Shown here: one piece after another, positions 17,172 through 25,728 of the stretch
How positions within the stretch are numbered: the first letter of the stretch is position 1
How the letters are laid out: each line of letters opens with the position of its first letter
Assembly (NCBI GenBank): GCA_042091375.1
Contig: JBELHO010000013.1
Location: 7,152-71,151, forward strand
DNA length: 64,000 nucleotides
Reading direction: 5' to 3'
DNA from: JBELHO01 sp042091375
GTDB lineage: Bacteria > Pseudomonadota > Gammaproteobacteria > Enterobacterales > Alteromonadaceae
The notes under the pieces: model-generated
Database searches by the model: none
Seen by the model: the letters and a program-made list of their open reading frames with translations, nothing else
What the model was told of the DNA's origin: nothing
Translations under genes and position numbers: made by a program

Positions 17172-17726
17172 GTGGATAGTTTAGAAAATCATTTTCTTAT
17201 AGCAATGCCAAATTTAACTGATTCTTATTTTGATAAAACAGTTACTTATATTTGCGAACACAATGATGAAGGGGCTATGGGACTGATCATTAACCTGCCG
17301 GTAGACGTTACCCTAAATGAATTATTAAGCCAGCTAGACGAGGACAAAGCCTATATGCCGACCCTCACCCAACCGGTATTAACTGGCGGACCAATATCAC
17401 CTGATCGCGGCTTTGTTTTGCACAGTCCTCAAACAGGCTGGAGCAGTTCATTGGCGTTGAGTAAGGACGTCATGATCACCACTTCTAAAGATATTCTAAT
17501 GGCCCTAGGCAGTTCGCAAGAGCCTGATCATTATATGGTCACACTGGGTTACGCCGGTTGGTCACCGGGCCAACTGGAGCAAGAAATCATCGCCAACTCT
17601 TGGCTTACTTTAGCTGCTGACAGTGAGATCTTATTTAGAACACCAATAGAACAACGCTGGCGCAAAGCCACCGAAAAATTGGGCATTAACCTAGCCAATT
17701 TATCGTCAGATGTCGGTCATGCCTAA
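17172..17726 (+). CDS. yqgE: UPF0301/AlgH family protein YqgE
   Basis: The 184-residue product belongs to the YqgE/AlgH family (DUF179), conserved but of unclear function. Typical segments are NHFLIAMPNLTDSYFDKTVTYICEHN, GPISPDRGFVLH and LGYAGWSPGQLEQEI. The start is a GTG at 17172, supported by GGAGGG ending four bases upstream. The stop codon TAA is directly followed by the ruvX ATG, so the two are tightly coupled. Confidence 0.95.
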   Translation: MDSLENHFLIAMPNLTDSYFDKTVTYICEHNDEGAMGLIINLPVDVTLNELLSQLDEDKAYMPTLTQPVLTGGPISPDRGFVLHSPQTGWSSSLALSKDVMITTSKDILMALGSSQEPDHYMVTLGYAGWSPGQLEQEIIANSWLTLAADSEILFRTPIEQRWRKATEKLGINLANLSSDVGHA

Positions 17727-18173
17727 ATGAGTAAAACTGCAGTAGGTCAAAGAACACTGTTGGGATTTGATTTTGGCAAAAAAACCATTGGTGTTGCTGT
17801 TGGCCAAGAATTGACTGGTACGGCTTCACCACTGGGCACGGTTAAAGCCACTGACGGCATCCCTAATTGGCCTCAACTCGAACAATTTCTCAAGGAATGG
17901 CAGCCCGACTTTCTGGTTGTTGGACTGCCCTTGAATATGGATGGCAGTGAGCAACCGCTGACCTTTGCAGCCAAAAAGTTTGGTAATCGCTTAGCTAACC
18001 AAAGCAAGTTAACCGTAAAATTTCAGGACGAGCGATTAACCACTGCCGATGCCAAACAACGCTTGTTTGCCCACGGTGGTTATAAAAACCTAAAAAAAGA
18101 CCATATTGATGCCGAATCTGCGCGATTAATTATAGAAAGTTATTTTGACAACCAAACTGATCACCAGAGTTAA
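17727..18173 (+). CDS. ruvX: Putative pre-16S rRNA nuclease RuvX/YqgF
   Basis: YqgF/RuvX is an RNase H-fold protein linked to maturation of the 5' end of 16S rRNA. The 148-residue product has the first acidic motif LLGFDFGKKTIGVAVG, the central VVGLPLNMDG motif and DERLTT with the later acidic motif DAESARLI. It starts one base after the yqgE stop. In E. coli pilT-like yggR and yggS follow closely; here about 10.6 kb of other genes separate it from pilU/pilT. Confidence 0.95.
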   Translation: MSKTAVGQRTLLGFDFGKKTIGVAVGQELTGTASPLGTVKATDGIPNWPQLEQFLKEWQPDFLVVGLPLNMDGSEQPLTFAAKKFGNRLANQSKLTVKFQDERLTTADAKQRLFAHGGYKNLKKDHIDAESARLIIESYFDNQTDHQS

Positions 18174-18418
18174 CAAATGACCAAATCTCGATAACAGCGC
18201 ACTTTACTGCAGTTTTGACACAACAATGCGCCTTGTTGAATTTTCTCCTAATTTACCTATGTCTAAGTTTGTACAAAAAAGTAGTACTTTGTTTTTTAGT
18301 TAATACTTGCTAGTATCAATCACCTAATTAAACGCCTTGTTTTAATACAAAAGCTTACTCAGAACAGCTTAATTATAAAAATAACAATTCACTAAACATA
18401 AGCGGAAAAGGATGTCTG

Positions 18419-19642
18419 ATGCCCCTACTTATCATTTTATTTTTATTCATTTACCTTAGCATTTCACCAACAACTAACGCTGACTCAATAAGCAGTGCAG
18501 ACTTAGCTAAACAATTAGCCACTATCACAGATGCCATCCCAAAACAGCGTACACCACCTAAATACCCTAATATTGAAGCTAAAAATGGTAATGACGGTTT
18601 TGTTGTGATGAGCTTTGTAGTCGAGCCTGACGGCTCAACCAGTAATATTTTGGTAGAGCAAAGCTCGGGCAGTAAACACTTCGAAAAAGCAGCCAAAAAA
18701 GCGTTGCGCAAATGGACTTATCAACCCGCCACTGAAAACGGTGAAGCTATTCAGCAATGTAAAAATACTGTGCAATTAGACTTTATAATGAATAACAGTA
18801 AAGGCAATGCCGTTAGTAGAAAATTCTACCGCTTGTATAACAACTTTAATAAAGCATTGAGTGCAGATAATAGCGATCTAAAAGCATTAGAGGACACATT
18901 TAACGAAATCAATGATTTTAAGTTGCAAACAAGTGCCGAATTTTATTATCAACACCTTATCAACTCTCAATATCACGGAAAAATGGGCGACAAGGTCAAA
19001 CAACTCTATCACTTAAGTAGTGCTGTTAGCTTCTCTGACAGTTATAGCTATTTTAAAACCATAGCAAAAGATCCCAGCAAAACATCTAGCACTAAAGAGG
19101 ACAAATTATTTCCTCTTTATCATCAAAAGTTGCAACTTGAACTCGATTTAGAAAAGATCAGTGCTGCACAACAATCGGCTAATAAATTATTACTGTTGAG
19201 TAATAATACTGTTCACCACCCAACTTATGAAAACATTAAAAATCAACTTGAACAATTAATTGCCAGTGACAAACCGCTGCTCGTTAATGGCAATATCGGT
19301 GAACGAGAATTTTGGCGACACACATTACTGCGCAATAATTTTGAATTTACTAATATTCAAGGACAGTTAACTAAAATAGATGTCCGTTGCCGCAATAAGC
19401 GCCACGTCTTTACGGTAAACGAAACCAGTAGTTGGAATATTCCGCAAAGCTGGCAAAGCTGCTCTGTGTATGTTTACGGTGAAGATAATGCTTCATTTAC
19501 TTTAGTTGAATCTAATGAGGCTGCTCTGGTTGAGCAGGACAAGTTGTCAACAGCGGCTACTGCAACTGATACCACAAACACAGCTAAAGCAGTTAATAGA
19601 GCTAATAGAGCTAAAACCACTATGACTAACGAGAGTAGGTAA
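18419..19642 (+). CDS. Exported protein with TonB C-terminal-type domain
   Basis: The 407-residue product begins with a signal peptide (LLIILFLFIYLSISPTTNA). A TonB_C-type domain follows at about residues 40-125 (PPKYPNIEAKNGNDGFVVMS, KKALRKWTYQPA). The middle is a helical region of about 150 residues that may be TPR-like, and a small domain follows near 295-370. The usual TonB membrane anchor and proline-rich arm are missing, so it is unlikely to energise receptors as TonB does. The C-terminal tail is low-complexity threonine/alanine, partly made from a duplicated 9-bp unit. The stop codon lies inside a 24-bp tandem repeat. It has AAGGA seven bases before the ATG. Function unknown. Confidence 0.75.
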   Translation: MPLLIILFLFIYLSISPTTNADSISSADLAKQLATITDAIPKQRTPPKYPNIEAKNGNDGFVVMSFVVEPDGSTSNILVEQSSGSKHFEKAAKKALRKWTYQPATENGEAIQQCKNTVQLDFIMNNSKGNAVSRKFYRLYNNFNKALSADNSDLKALEDTFNEINDFKLQTSAEFYYQHLINSQYHGKMGDKVKQLYHLSSAVSFSDSYSYFKTIAKDPSKTSSTKEDKLFPLYHQKLQLELDLEKISAAQQSANKLLLLSNNTVHHPTYENIKNQLEQLIASDKPLLVNGNIGEREFWRHTLLRNNFEFTNIQGQLTKIDVRCRNKRHVFTVNETSSWNIPQSWQSCSVYVYGEDNASFTLVESNEAALVEQDKLSTAATATDTTNTAKAVNRANRAKTTMTNESR

Positions 19643-19695
19643 ACACAGACTAACGAGAGTAGGTAAACACAGACTAACGAGAGTTGGTTAACACA
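19624..19695. repeat. Tandem repeat, 24 bp x 3
   Basis: Three units of 24 bp (GACTAACGAGAGTAGGTAAA plus CACA) stand in a row; the third has two changes. The first unit contains the last codons and the TAA stop of the upstream gene. Because 24 is a multiple of three, each further copy would repeat the same in-frame stop. Confidence 0.9.
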
Positions 19696-19830
19696 GCGCT
19701 GGCATTAACAATGAGTTGCGACGGCTTGCTCGTGGACTTATTTGAGCTAAAGCTTAACTTGAACTGAAGCTTGCGACTTAATTATCACGCCTGTAGTTGT
19801 TAATGGTAGACAGACTTGTATTCATAGCTA

Positions 19831-20454
19831 CTAGAGCCAGCGGCGTACCCTATTGCGATAGTAGTTATACTCTTTTGGTAAAATCAGTGATAAATGCTTT
19901 TCTTCCGCTGCGGTTTGAACCGCAAGACAACTGTAGCCAATAACTAGACAAATTCCTGAAAACAGTGAAGGCATTGCCAAAAAAAATCCCAACTGCGATA
20001 TACCAATCGCCAAAAACATAGGGTTGCGACTAACCCCATAAACACCACTGGTAATCAATTGACTTGGGTTATTAGGATCAATACCTGATCGCCATTGTCG
20101 GCCTAGTTTAAAATGCAAAGCTATGGTCGCCAAAAAGCCAAGAGTTAGTAGACCATTGCCCAGTAATATTAGCGCGGGTATTTGTAGTTCGGAGAACAAC
20201 ATCAAAAAGCGATCAGTGTCTGAGTTAACACACCTCAACACACATATTAGCCAAATCGCAGCTCTGAACAACCGAAACAAAGCATGAGTCCACCATGTTG
20301 GGCAATAGCGCGAACCGGGAAAAATCACCTCATTTTTATAACGCGTTTTTAAAACTACAATGCGAACCGCATAAAACAAGGCAACAGCAGTGAAGAAAAC
20401 CGCTAAATAGAGGCGAGTAAATTCGATGATTTGGTATTGATCAGGCATGATCAT
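19831..20454 (-). CDS. Isoprenylcysteine carboxyl methyltransferase (ICMT)-like membrane protein
   Basis: The product of about 207 residues has four to five hydrophobic segments. Its C-terminal region fits the ICMT/phospholipid N-methyltransferase fold: GVYGVSRNPMFLAIGISQLG, followed by EEKHLSLILPKEYNYYRNRVRRWL, which holds the S-adenosylmethionine-binding residues. The substrate cannot be told from sequence; bacterial members methylate lipids or unknown small molecules. Starts at TTG 20463, ATG 20454 or ATG 20448 are possible; no ribosome site settles it. It stands alone on the minus strand, convergent with the preceding gene. Confidence 0.75.
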   Translation of the reverse strand: MIMPDQYQIIEFTRLYLAVFFTAVALFYAVRIVVLKTRYKNEVIFPGSRYCPTWWTHALFRLFRAAIWLICVLRCVNSDTDRFLMLFSELQIPALILLGNGLLTLGFLATIALHFKLGRQWRSGIDPNNPSQLITSGVYGVSRNPMFLAIGISQLGFFLAMPSLFSGICLVIGYSCLAVQTAAEEKHLSLILPKEYNYYRNRVRRWL

Positions 20455-20650
20455 TTGCTGCAAACTTTATTATTTTCCAACAGTATAACACCTACTTAGC
20501 ACTACACCACGATAAAAACACACAATCACAAAAATTATTGGACACACTGTTAAATAAATAACTAAGTTATTGTTTAAAAATGAATATTTTTTATATTCAA
20601 TAAAAAGTTTTGCTTTATGAGTACCGGTTATTTTGCCCTACAAACAAAAA

Positions 20651-20711
20651 ACTAATTAATTAGTTGATAAAACTATTATGTCGCGCTATAGTTTAAAACT
20701 AATCAATTAGT
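20651..20711 (+). promoter_or_regulatory. Twin palindromic operators for the BlaI-type regulator
   Basis: Two near-identical 14-bp palindromes, ACTAATTAATTAGT (20651-20664) and ACTAATCAATTAGT (20698-20711), are spaced 47 bp start to start. The second ends 22 bases before the regulator's ATG. An ACTA...TAGT dyad is the style of site bound by BlaI/MecI dimers. The likely role is self-repression of the regulator-peptidase operon. Confidence 0.75.
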
Positions 20712-20733
20712 AGAACTGTTTGGAAACTTATCT

Positions 20734-21114
20734 ATGGCGAGAAATAAATCAACGCAATTAACCGATGGTGAACAAAGTATCATGGAAATACTTTGGCAAA
20801 ATAAGCAGGCATCTGTGCGCGAAATAACCGACGTACTGTCAAAACAAAAGAAAACTGCCTACACCACAGTACAAACACTTTGCAAAATATTGGTAGAAAA
20901 AGGCTACGCTGATTTCCAAAAACAGGGCAAGGCCTTTATTTATATGCCAAAAATTACTGAAAAAGAAGCGCGTCAAAGTGCACTAACCTCAATATTAAAC
21001 AAGTTTTTCGGTGGTTCACCTAAAGTACTGGCGCAACATTTGATGCAAGAAACTGATATCAATCTTGACGATCTAGAAGCATTACAACGTCGTGTTGATG
21101 AGAGTAAAGAGTAA
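20734..21114 (+). CDS. BlaI/MecI/CopY-family transcriptional repressor
   Basis: The 126-residue product has the winged-helix DNA-binding domain of the BlaI/MecI family (LTDGEQSIMEILWQNKQASV, then REITDVLSKQKKTAYTTVQT and LCKILVEKGYADFQKQGKAF). A C-terminal dimerisation helix region follows, where related repressors are cut by their partner peptidase. The next gene, 27 bp downstream, encodes an M56 peptidase of the BlaR1 type, and two palindromes lie upstream. The pair is therefore probably a self-regulated signal-dependent repressor system. The regulated targets beyond the operon are not visible; the MBOAT genes downstream are candidates only by position. Confidence 0.93.
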   Translation: MARNKSTQLTDGEQSIMEILWQNKQASVREITDVLSKQKKTAYTTVQTLCKILVEKGYADFQKQGKAFIYMPKITEKEARQSALTSILNKFFGGSPKVLAQHLMQETDINLDDLEALQRRVDESKE

Positions 21115-21141
21115 ACTTAATTAACAACAGGATAAATTGCT

Positions 21142-22698
21142 ATGATGATCGAATATACCTTGTTAACTACCTTGGCCTTTCACCACTTAGTCATTGGCAC
21201 TATACTTTTTTTAATACTGTTATTAGTGCAAAAATTTGTTGCCTCAAGTGCAGAATTGCGCAGTTGGTTATGGATGACGGCTTTTGTGATCTCTACAGCT
21301 ATCCCCTTTAGTTTGATCAGCCTAGACACTTCACCAAATAGCCAATCAGTAAATACAGTAACAGATCCTGATGCCAATACTGCGGTGCATACCGAGACCA
21401 ATATTGTCAATACTCAACAAGCCATTGCTGAGCCTGTTGCTAATTGGCATTTTCCCAGTGAAATTGTGTTTAATTTTTCAGTTGTGTTGACCGCAGCCGT
21501 TTTTATTTGGTTATTTGGCAGTATATGGCGCTCTGTTACCTTGCTATCTTCATACGTCAAAACTCAACATTTACTGCATTCAACCATAACAACAGCACCG
21601 CAATTATCAACTGGTATTAACGCTCAGGTATATACCTCAAATCGGGTGGCATCACCTATGGTCGTTGGCTTGATCAAGCCAAAAATTATTATTCCCAGCA
21701 GTATTACTGAGCAACTGCAACAGGAGCAATTACTGGCTATTGTGCTCCATGAAAATGCACATATTAAGCGTAAAGATAACTGGTTTGGTCTACTGCAAGA
21801 GATAGTGGCGATTTTATTCTGGTGGAGCCCGATCATTCGCATCTTCAATCACAAAATACACGTTGAGCGCGAAATTGCCTGTGATTTGCGCGCTGTTAAC
21901 ACCATGAAAAATACCAAACAATACGCACAATCACTGATCGATTGTGCCAAATTAATGATAACTGAACAAAGGAGTATTCTCGCTATGGGATTATTTAGTA
22001 AGAAAAAAGAATTAAATTATCGGGTTGGTGCTGTATTAAAGAACAGTCAATTGAAAAAGCCAAGTGTCACTATAGTCACTGTGCTATGTGGGTTGTTAAC
22101 CATAACTACTATACAAGCCACGCAACTTTTATCACCGAAAATTAGTATCAAACACACCCAAACTGATGCCCGTCAGTATTCACTGCTACCGCAATATGAA
22201 AGTCAAATTTTACTCGCGGCAGTGACTAATAATGATATTAATACCATTAAATCACTACAAAACAATGGTGTAGACATTAATGTACCTATTATTGGGGATG
22301 GCACAATATTAATGATCGCAGTAAAACAAAATGACCCTGAATTAGTACAAACACTTATCAGTATGGGTGCCGATGTAGATCAACCTTCAAGTGGTGATGG
22401 CAATCCCTTGATCGTAGCGGCGATGAATAACCACATTGAAATAGCCAAATTACTGCTCGACAACGGTGCTGACGTCAATCAAGTGGTCGCAAGAGATGAA
22501 ACAGCCTTGATCAATGCAGCTTTCTATGGCTTTTATGAGATGAGCGACTTACTTATTGCCCGCGGTGCCGATGTAAATTTAGCGGTTAGAACAGGTGCTT
22601 CAGATGGCTTTGAATTGAGAACACCTTTAAACCGCGCGCGAAATAATCGAATAAAAGACTTATTAATCGCCAATGGCGCTCGCCAAGGTGACTCGTAA
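21142..22698 (+). CDS. M56 (BlaR1-type) membrane metallopeptidase fused to ankyrin repeats
   Basis: The 518-residue protein has hydrophobic segments near residues 10-30, 35-55 and 110-130. An M56 zinc peptidase domain follows, with the HExxH motif at 203-207 (HENAH) and the EREIACD segment near 242-248. A further hydrophobic segment lies near 312-335. After this come about four ankyrin-type repeats (NNDINTIKSLQNNGVDIN, QNDPELVQTLISMGADVD, NNHIEIAKLLLDNGADVN, YEMSDLLIARGADVN). In BlaR1 the part after the last membrane helix is the external penicillin sensor; here ankyrin repeats take that place and would be periplasmic if topology is kept. By analogy the peptidase would inactivate the BlaI-type repressor encoded just upstream. 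Confidence 0.88.
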   Translation: MMIEYTLLTTLAFHHLVIGTILFLILLLVQKFVASSAELRSWLWMTAFVISTAIPFSLISLDTSPNSQSVNTVTDPDANTAVHTETNIVNTQQAIAEPVANWHFPSEIVFNFSVVLTAAVFIWLFGSIWRSVTLLSSYVKTQHLLHSTITTAPQLSTGINAQVYTSNRVASPMVVGLIKPKIIIPSSITEQLQQEQLLAIVLHENAHIKRKDNWFGLLQEIVAILFWWSPIIRIFNHKIHVEREIACDLRAVNTMKNTKQYAQSLIDCAKLMITEQRSILAMGLFSKKKELNYRVGAVLKNSQLKKPSVTIVTVLCGLLTITTIQATQLLSPKISIKHTQTDARQYSLLPQYESQILLAAVTNNDINTIKSLQNNGVDINVPIIGDGTILMIAVKQNDPELVQTLISMGADVDQPSSGDGNPLIVAAMNNHIEIAKLLLDNGADVNQVVARDETALINAAFYGFYEMSDLLIARGADVNLAVRTGASDGFELRTPLNRARNNRIKDLLIANGARQGDS

Positions 22699-22933
22699 AC
22701 ATTAGCTAGCTTAAACAAGGCAACAAATTGGCCAATTGCTGAGTAAACATACCCAGCTGTTGGTCATAAATAATGTTGCACTGATAGCGAACAACAACAA
22801 AAATTCATATTAATTAACTGCTGATGAGTTTTAACCCATTTTTCATGGGGCAGCCAAACTCATCCTGAAAAAAGGAAAACACTGTGTTTTGTTTTGATAT
22901 AAACCTGCAAATAACAACGGCAAAGGTGGATGT

Positions 22934-24346
22934 ATGATATTTAATACGCCTTTATTCTTCTGGTTTTTTGCCATATTTATTGTGTTTTATGGCTTTGTTT
23001 TTTTGCGACAAAAACCCAAAGTTTATCTTATTCTAGTGGGCAGTTTAGTGTTTTATGGTGCATGGAATTACAGTTTTATCCCCCTGCTAGTTGGCAGTGG
23101 CGTCGCTGACTATTTTATTGCCCAAGCAATCTATCGGGCCAGCACTCAACAACGCAAAAAGCAATGGCTGACACTGTCCATTGTGATCAACCTAGGGCTG
23201 TTAGCGGTGTTTAAGTATGCAGATTTTGCCATCAGTTCAGTGGCACAATTACTTGCCACCATTGGCTACAACCCCACAATGGAAACCTTGGGCTGGGTAT
23301 TACCTGTCGGTATTTCTTTTTACACTTTTCAGAGTTTAAGCTACACCATTGACATTTATCGCGGTGATTTAAAACCGCGCAAAGGCTTAGTTGAGTTTGT
23401 GGCGGCTTTGTCGTTTTTCCCACAACTGGTTGCCGGCCCTATCCTTAGAGCCAGTCATATTTTACCGCAAATGCACGCTATTGCTTTACCCAAATGGGAT
23501 GCTATAAAGCACGGTATCTTATTAATTACAGTGGGCTTGATCAAAAAAACCGGTGCCGATTTATTAGCCATACCCGCCGAACAAGTGTTTGCAGGCGAAC
23601 AACCACTGAGCACACTGGAATTGTGGACCGGCGTATTAGCCTTTGCCGGGCAAATTTACGGTGACTTTTCAGGTTATACCGATATGGCTATTGGCATTGC
23701 ATTGCTGCTAGGCTTTAATATTCCACTCAATTTTAGAGTGCCCTATTTCGCCCTTTCTCCTGTTGATTTTTGGCGTCGTTGGCATATATCACTATCCACT
23801 TGGCTACGTGATTATGTCTACATATCCCTCGGTGGTAATAAACATAACAACCGCGCTCGCAATGTGTTGCTCACTATGCTGCTAGGTGGATTATGGCATG
23901 GCGCCGCTTGGACTTTTGTCGCTTGGGGAGCTTTTCATGGGGTTATTATTTGCGCAACTCACACCTTGGCTAAACTAAAATTATTTGCGCAATTTAATCG
24001 TTCCAAGGCTGTTGTTGTCAAACTAATCAAATGGGCTATCACTTTTTATTTAGTGTTGATCGGTTGGGTGTTTTTTGCCGCGACGGATCTCAGCGCTGCG
24101 CTGACTATTATAAGAGATCTGCACCAATTTAATTCAACGGTTAGCACTGGCGATTATGCCATGGCTATTTTCATTATCACCAGTGTTTGGATTTTACTTG
24201 TGCACGTGATGGATTTTTATGTGATCAGCGGCGCAAATAAACTCGAAAATAAGCCTTGGCTATTTTGGCTATTGATTATCCTTGGGCAAAGTCTGTGTTT
24301 GTTTATTGGCGAGCCTAGCAATGAATTTATCTATTTCCAATTCTAA
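22934..24346 (+). CDS. MBOAT-family membrane O-acyltransferase (AlgI-like)
   Basis: The 470-residue polytopic protein is a member of the MBOAT family and closest to AlgI-type proteins, which move acyl (usually acetyl) groups across the membrane for polysaccharide modification. The family segments FFPQLVAGPILRASHILPQ, DFWRRWHISLSTWLRDYVYI and GLWHGAAWTFVAWGAFHG are present. The conserved histidines are near residues 322 and 335. The ribosome site AGGTGG precedes the ATG by four bases. An SGNH-type protein follows after 19 bp, making the usual acyl carrier/acceptor pair. No alginate or cellulose synthesis genes are nearby, so the target polymer is unknown. Confidence 0.92.
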   Translation: MIFNTPLFFWFFAIFIVFYGFVFLRQKPKVYLILVGSLVFYGAWNYSFIPLLVGSGVADYFIAQAIYRASTQQRKKQWLTLSIVINLGLLAVFKYADFAISSVAQLLATIGYNPTMETLGWVLPVGISFYTFQSLSYTIDIYRGDLKPRKGLVEFVAALSFFPQLVAGPILRASHILPQMHAIALPKWDAIKHGILLITVGLIKKTGADLLAIPAEQVFAGEQPLSTLELWTGVLAFAGQIYGDFSGYTDMAIGIALLLGFNIPLNFRVPYFALSPVDFWRRWHISLSTWLRDYVYISLGGNKHNNRARNVLLTMLLGGLWHGAAWTFVAWGAFHGVIICATHTLAKLKLFAQFNRSKAVVVKLIKWAITFYLVLIGWVFFAATDLSAALTIIRDLHQFNSTVSTGDYAMAIFIITSVWILLVHVMDFYVISGANKLENKPWLFWLLIILGQSLCLFIGEPSNEFIYFQF

Positions 24347-24365
24347 TTGAAAGAGTATTACAGCA

Positions 24366-25541
24366 ATGACCTCACAAAAACTATATGGAAAACTTATCCT
24401 GTCTTTTGGCATATGCATGCTCCTAGCACTGACTATTATACAGGTGATATTAAATGAAATAGGCGCAAGATCGCAGGGTGCTATCGGCAGAGTTGTCGAA
24501 TCGCGCGCGGCTTTGCCGCGTATAATTGCAGAGCCAAATGAACTGCTGTTGTTTTACGGTTCGTCGATGACCCGTGCCGGTTTTTCACCGCGTAAGTTCG
24601 ATACGGATCTAGCGGCATTAGGCAAGCAAGTTACCTCGTTTAATTTTGGTTTTGGGGGACTAAACCCCTATTTTCAAGACTTTTATTCTCGGCGTATTGC
24701 CGAGGATTTTATTGCTGCACAGCGCAACATAAAGCTAACGATGATCGAATTTAACCCATTTCAAACCACCACAACCCGTTGGCAAAGATCTGCCCCTGTT
24801 GTCGATTCATTGTTGACTTTATTGGGCAGTGATCGCGAGTTACTGGCAGCAACTAAAGATGATGTAACACGAGCGATACGACTGTTCACCATAAAATATC
24901 TGCGCGGCAATATTTCAGCCGAATTGATCACTAGTACCTTAGGACGCGAAATTTTTCCTCCGCGATCACATCACACTTTTAAGGATGAACAAGATATCAT
25001 TGTCGAACGCAGGCGATTAAGCCGTTTGTTAAATGATAAATTTGCCGAGGAATACCCAAACTATCAGTCAAGTGCGTGGAGCTATGAGTGGCAAGGCGGC
25101 GGGACTATTCCCGAAGAGCGCTCAGCTGAAACCTTAGCTATTTTTGACGATTATTACGCAGTGAGTCAAACCGATAATCAAATGAAAAATGACCGAATCA
25201 GCAGAATTAACAGTGCTGATATTGAGGAGTTACATTTTGAGCCTTTGTTAGTTGAACACTTCATTAATATAGTCAAAAATTTTCAAAAAATATCCGATAA
25301 TGTTGAAGTGATCATCTTGCCTAAAAACAGTCAATGGATCAAAACAACCCTTGGCGGAGAAAAACGCTTAGCAGCCGTAATAAAACAAATAGAACAAGCA
25401 ACCGGGATCACCATAAAAAATCATCAACACATTGCTCAAGTTACCCCAGCGATGTTTAGAGATACTACCCATTTATCGCGATATCGCGGCGATATCGCCT
25501 ACACTGACTTTCTGGTTACTCAGTACCAGCAATTGTTTTAG
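24366..25541 (+). CDS. SGNH-type acyltransferase/esterase partner of the MBOAT protein
   Basis: The 391-residue product has one N-terminal membrane anchor (about residues 9-30) and a large periplasmic domain. The nucleophile block is LLFYGSSMTRAGFSP, with serines at about 66-67. The C-terminal block is DTTHLS, with aspartate 366 and histidine 369, giving the Asp-x-x-His of SGNH enzymes. This layout matches AlgJ/AlgX-like or DHHW-type partners that pass the acetyl group to the polysaccharide. It begins 19 bp after the MBOAT gene and is almost certainly cotranscribed with it. A large hairpin follows at 25567-25628. Confidence 0.75.
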   Translation: MTSQKLYGKLILSFGICMLLALTIIQVILNEIGARSQGAIGRVVESRAALPRIIAEPNELLLFYGSSMTRAGFSPRKFDTDLAALGKQVTSFNFGFGGLNPYFQDFYSRRIAEDFIAAQRNIKLTMIEFNPFQTTTTRWQRSAPVVDSLLTLLGSDRELLAATKDDVTRAIRLFTIKYLRGNISAELITSTLGREIFPPRSHHTFKDEQDIIVERRRLSRLLNDKFAEEYPNYQSSAWSYEWQGGGTIPEERSAETLAIFDDYYAVSQTDNQMKNDRISRINSADIEELHFEPLLVEHFINIVKNFQKISDNVEVIILPKNSQWIKTTLGGEKRLAAVIKQIEQATGITIKNHQHIAQVTPAMFRDTTHLSRYRGDIAYTDFLVTQYQQLF

Positions 25542-25566
25542 CCTTTACATGTTGTTTTAAGTCGAC

Positions 25567-25628
25567 AATCAGGTGAGTTATTGATATAGCGCACCTATTT
25601 TCAATATCGGCGATGACTCACCTTGATT
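25567..25628 (+). repeat. Long-arm inverted repeat after the SGNH gene
   Basis: The arms AATCAGGTGAGT and ACTCACCTTGATT pair over 12 bp with a single bulge. A smaller GATAT/ATATC pair lies inside the 37-base interval. There is no T-run directly after the outer stem. It may be a 3'-end structure of the MBOAT-SGNH transcript or a remnant of a repeated element. Confidence 0.5.
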
Positions 25629-25728
25629 TATTGATTTTTAAAATATTCATTTAGGCACATACGTAAATAACATTAACACAGCTAAACGAGGGACAATGGC
25701 AAACAGCTATGATCCAGCTAGCAAGTTA

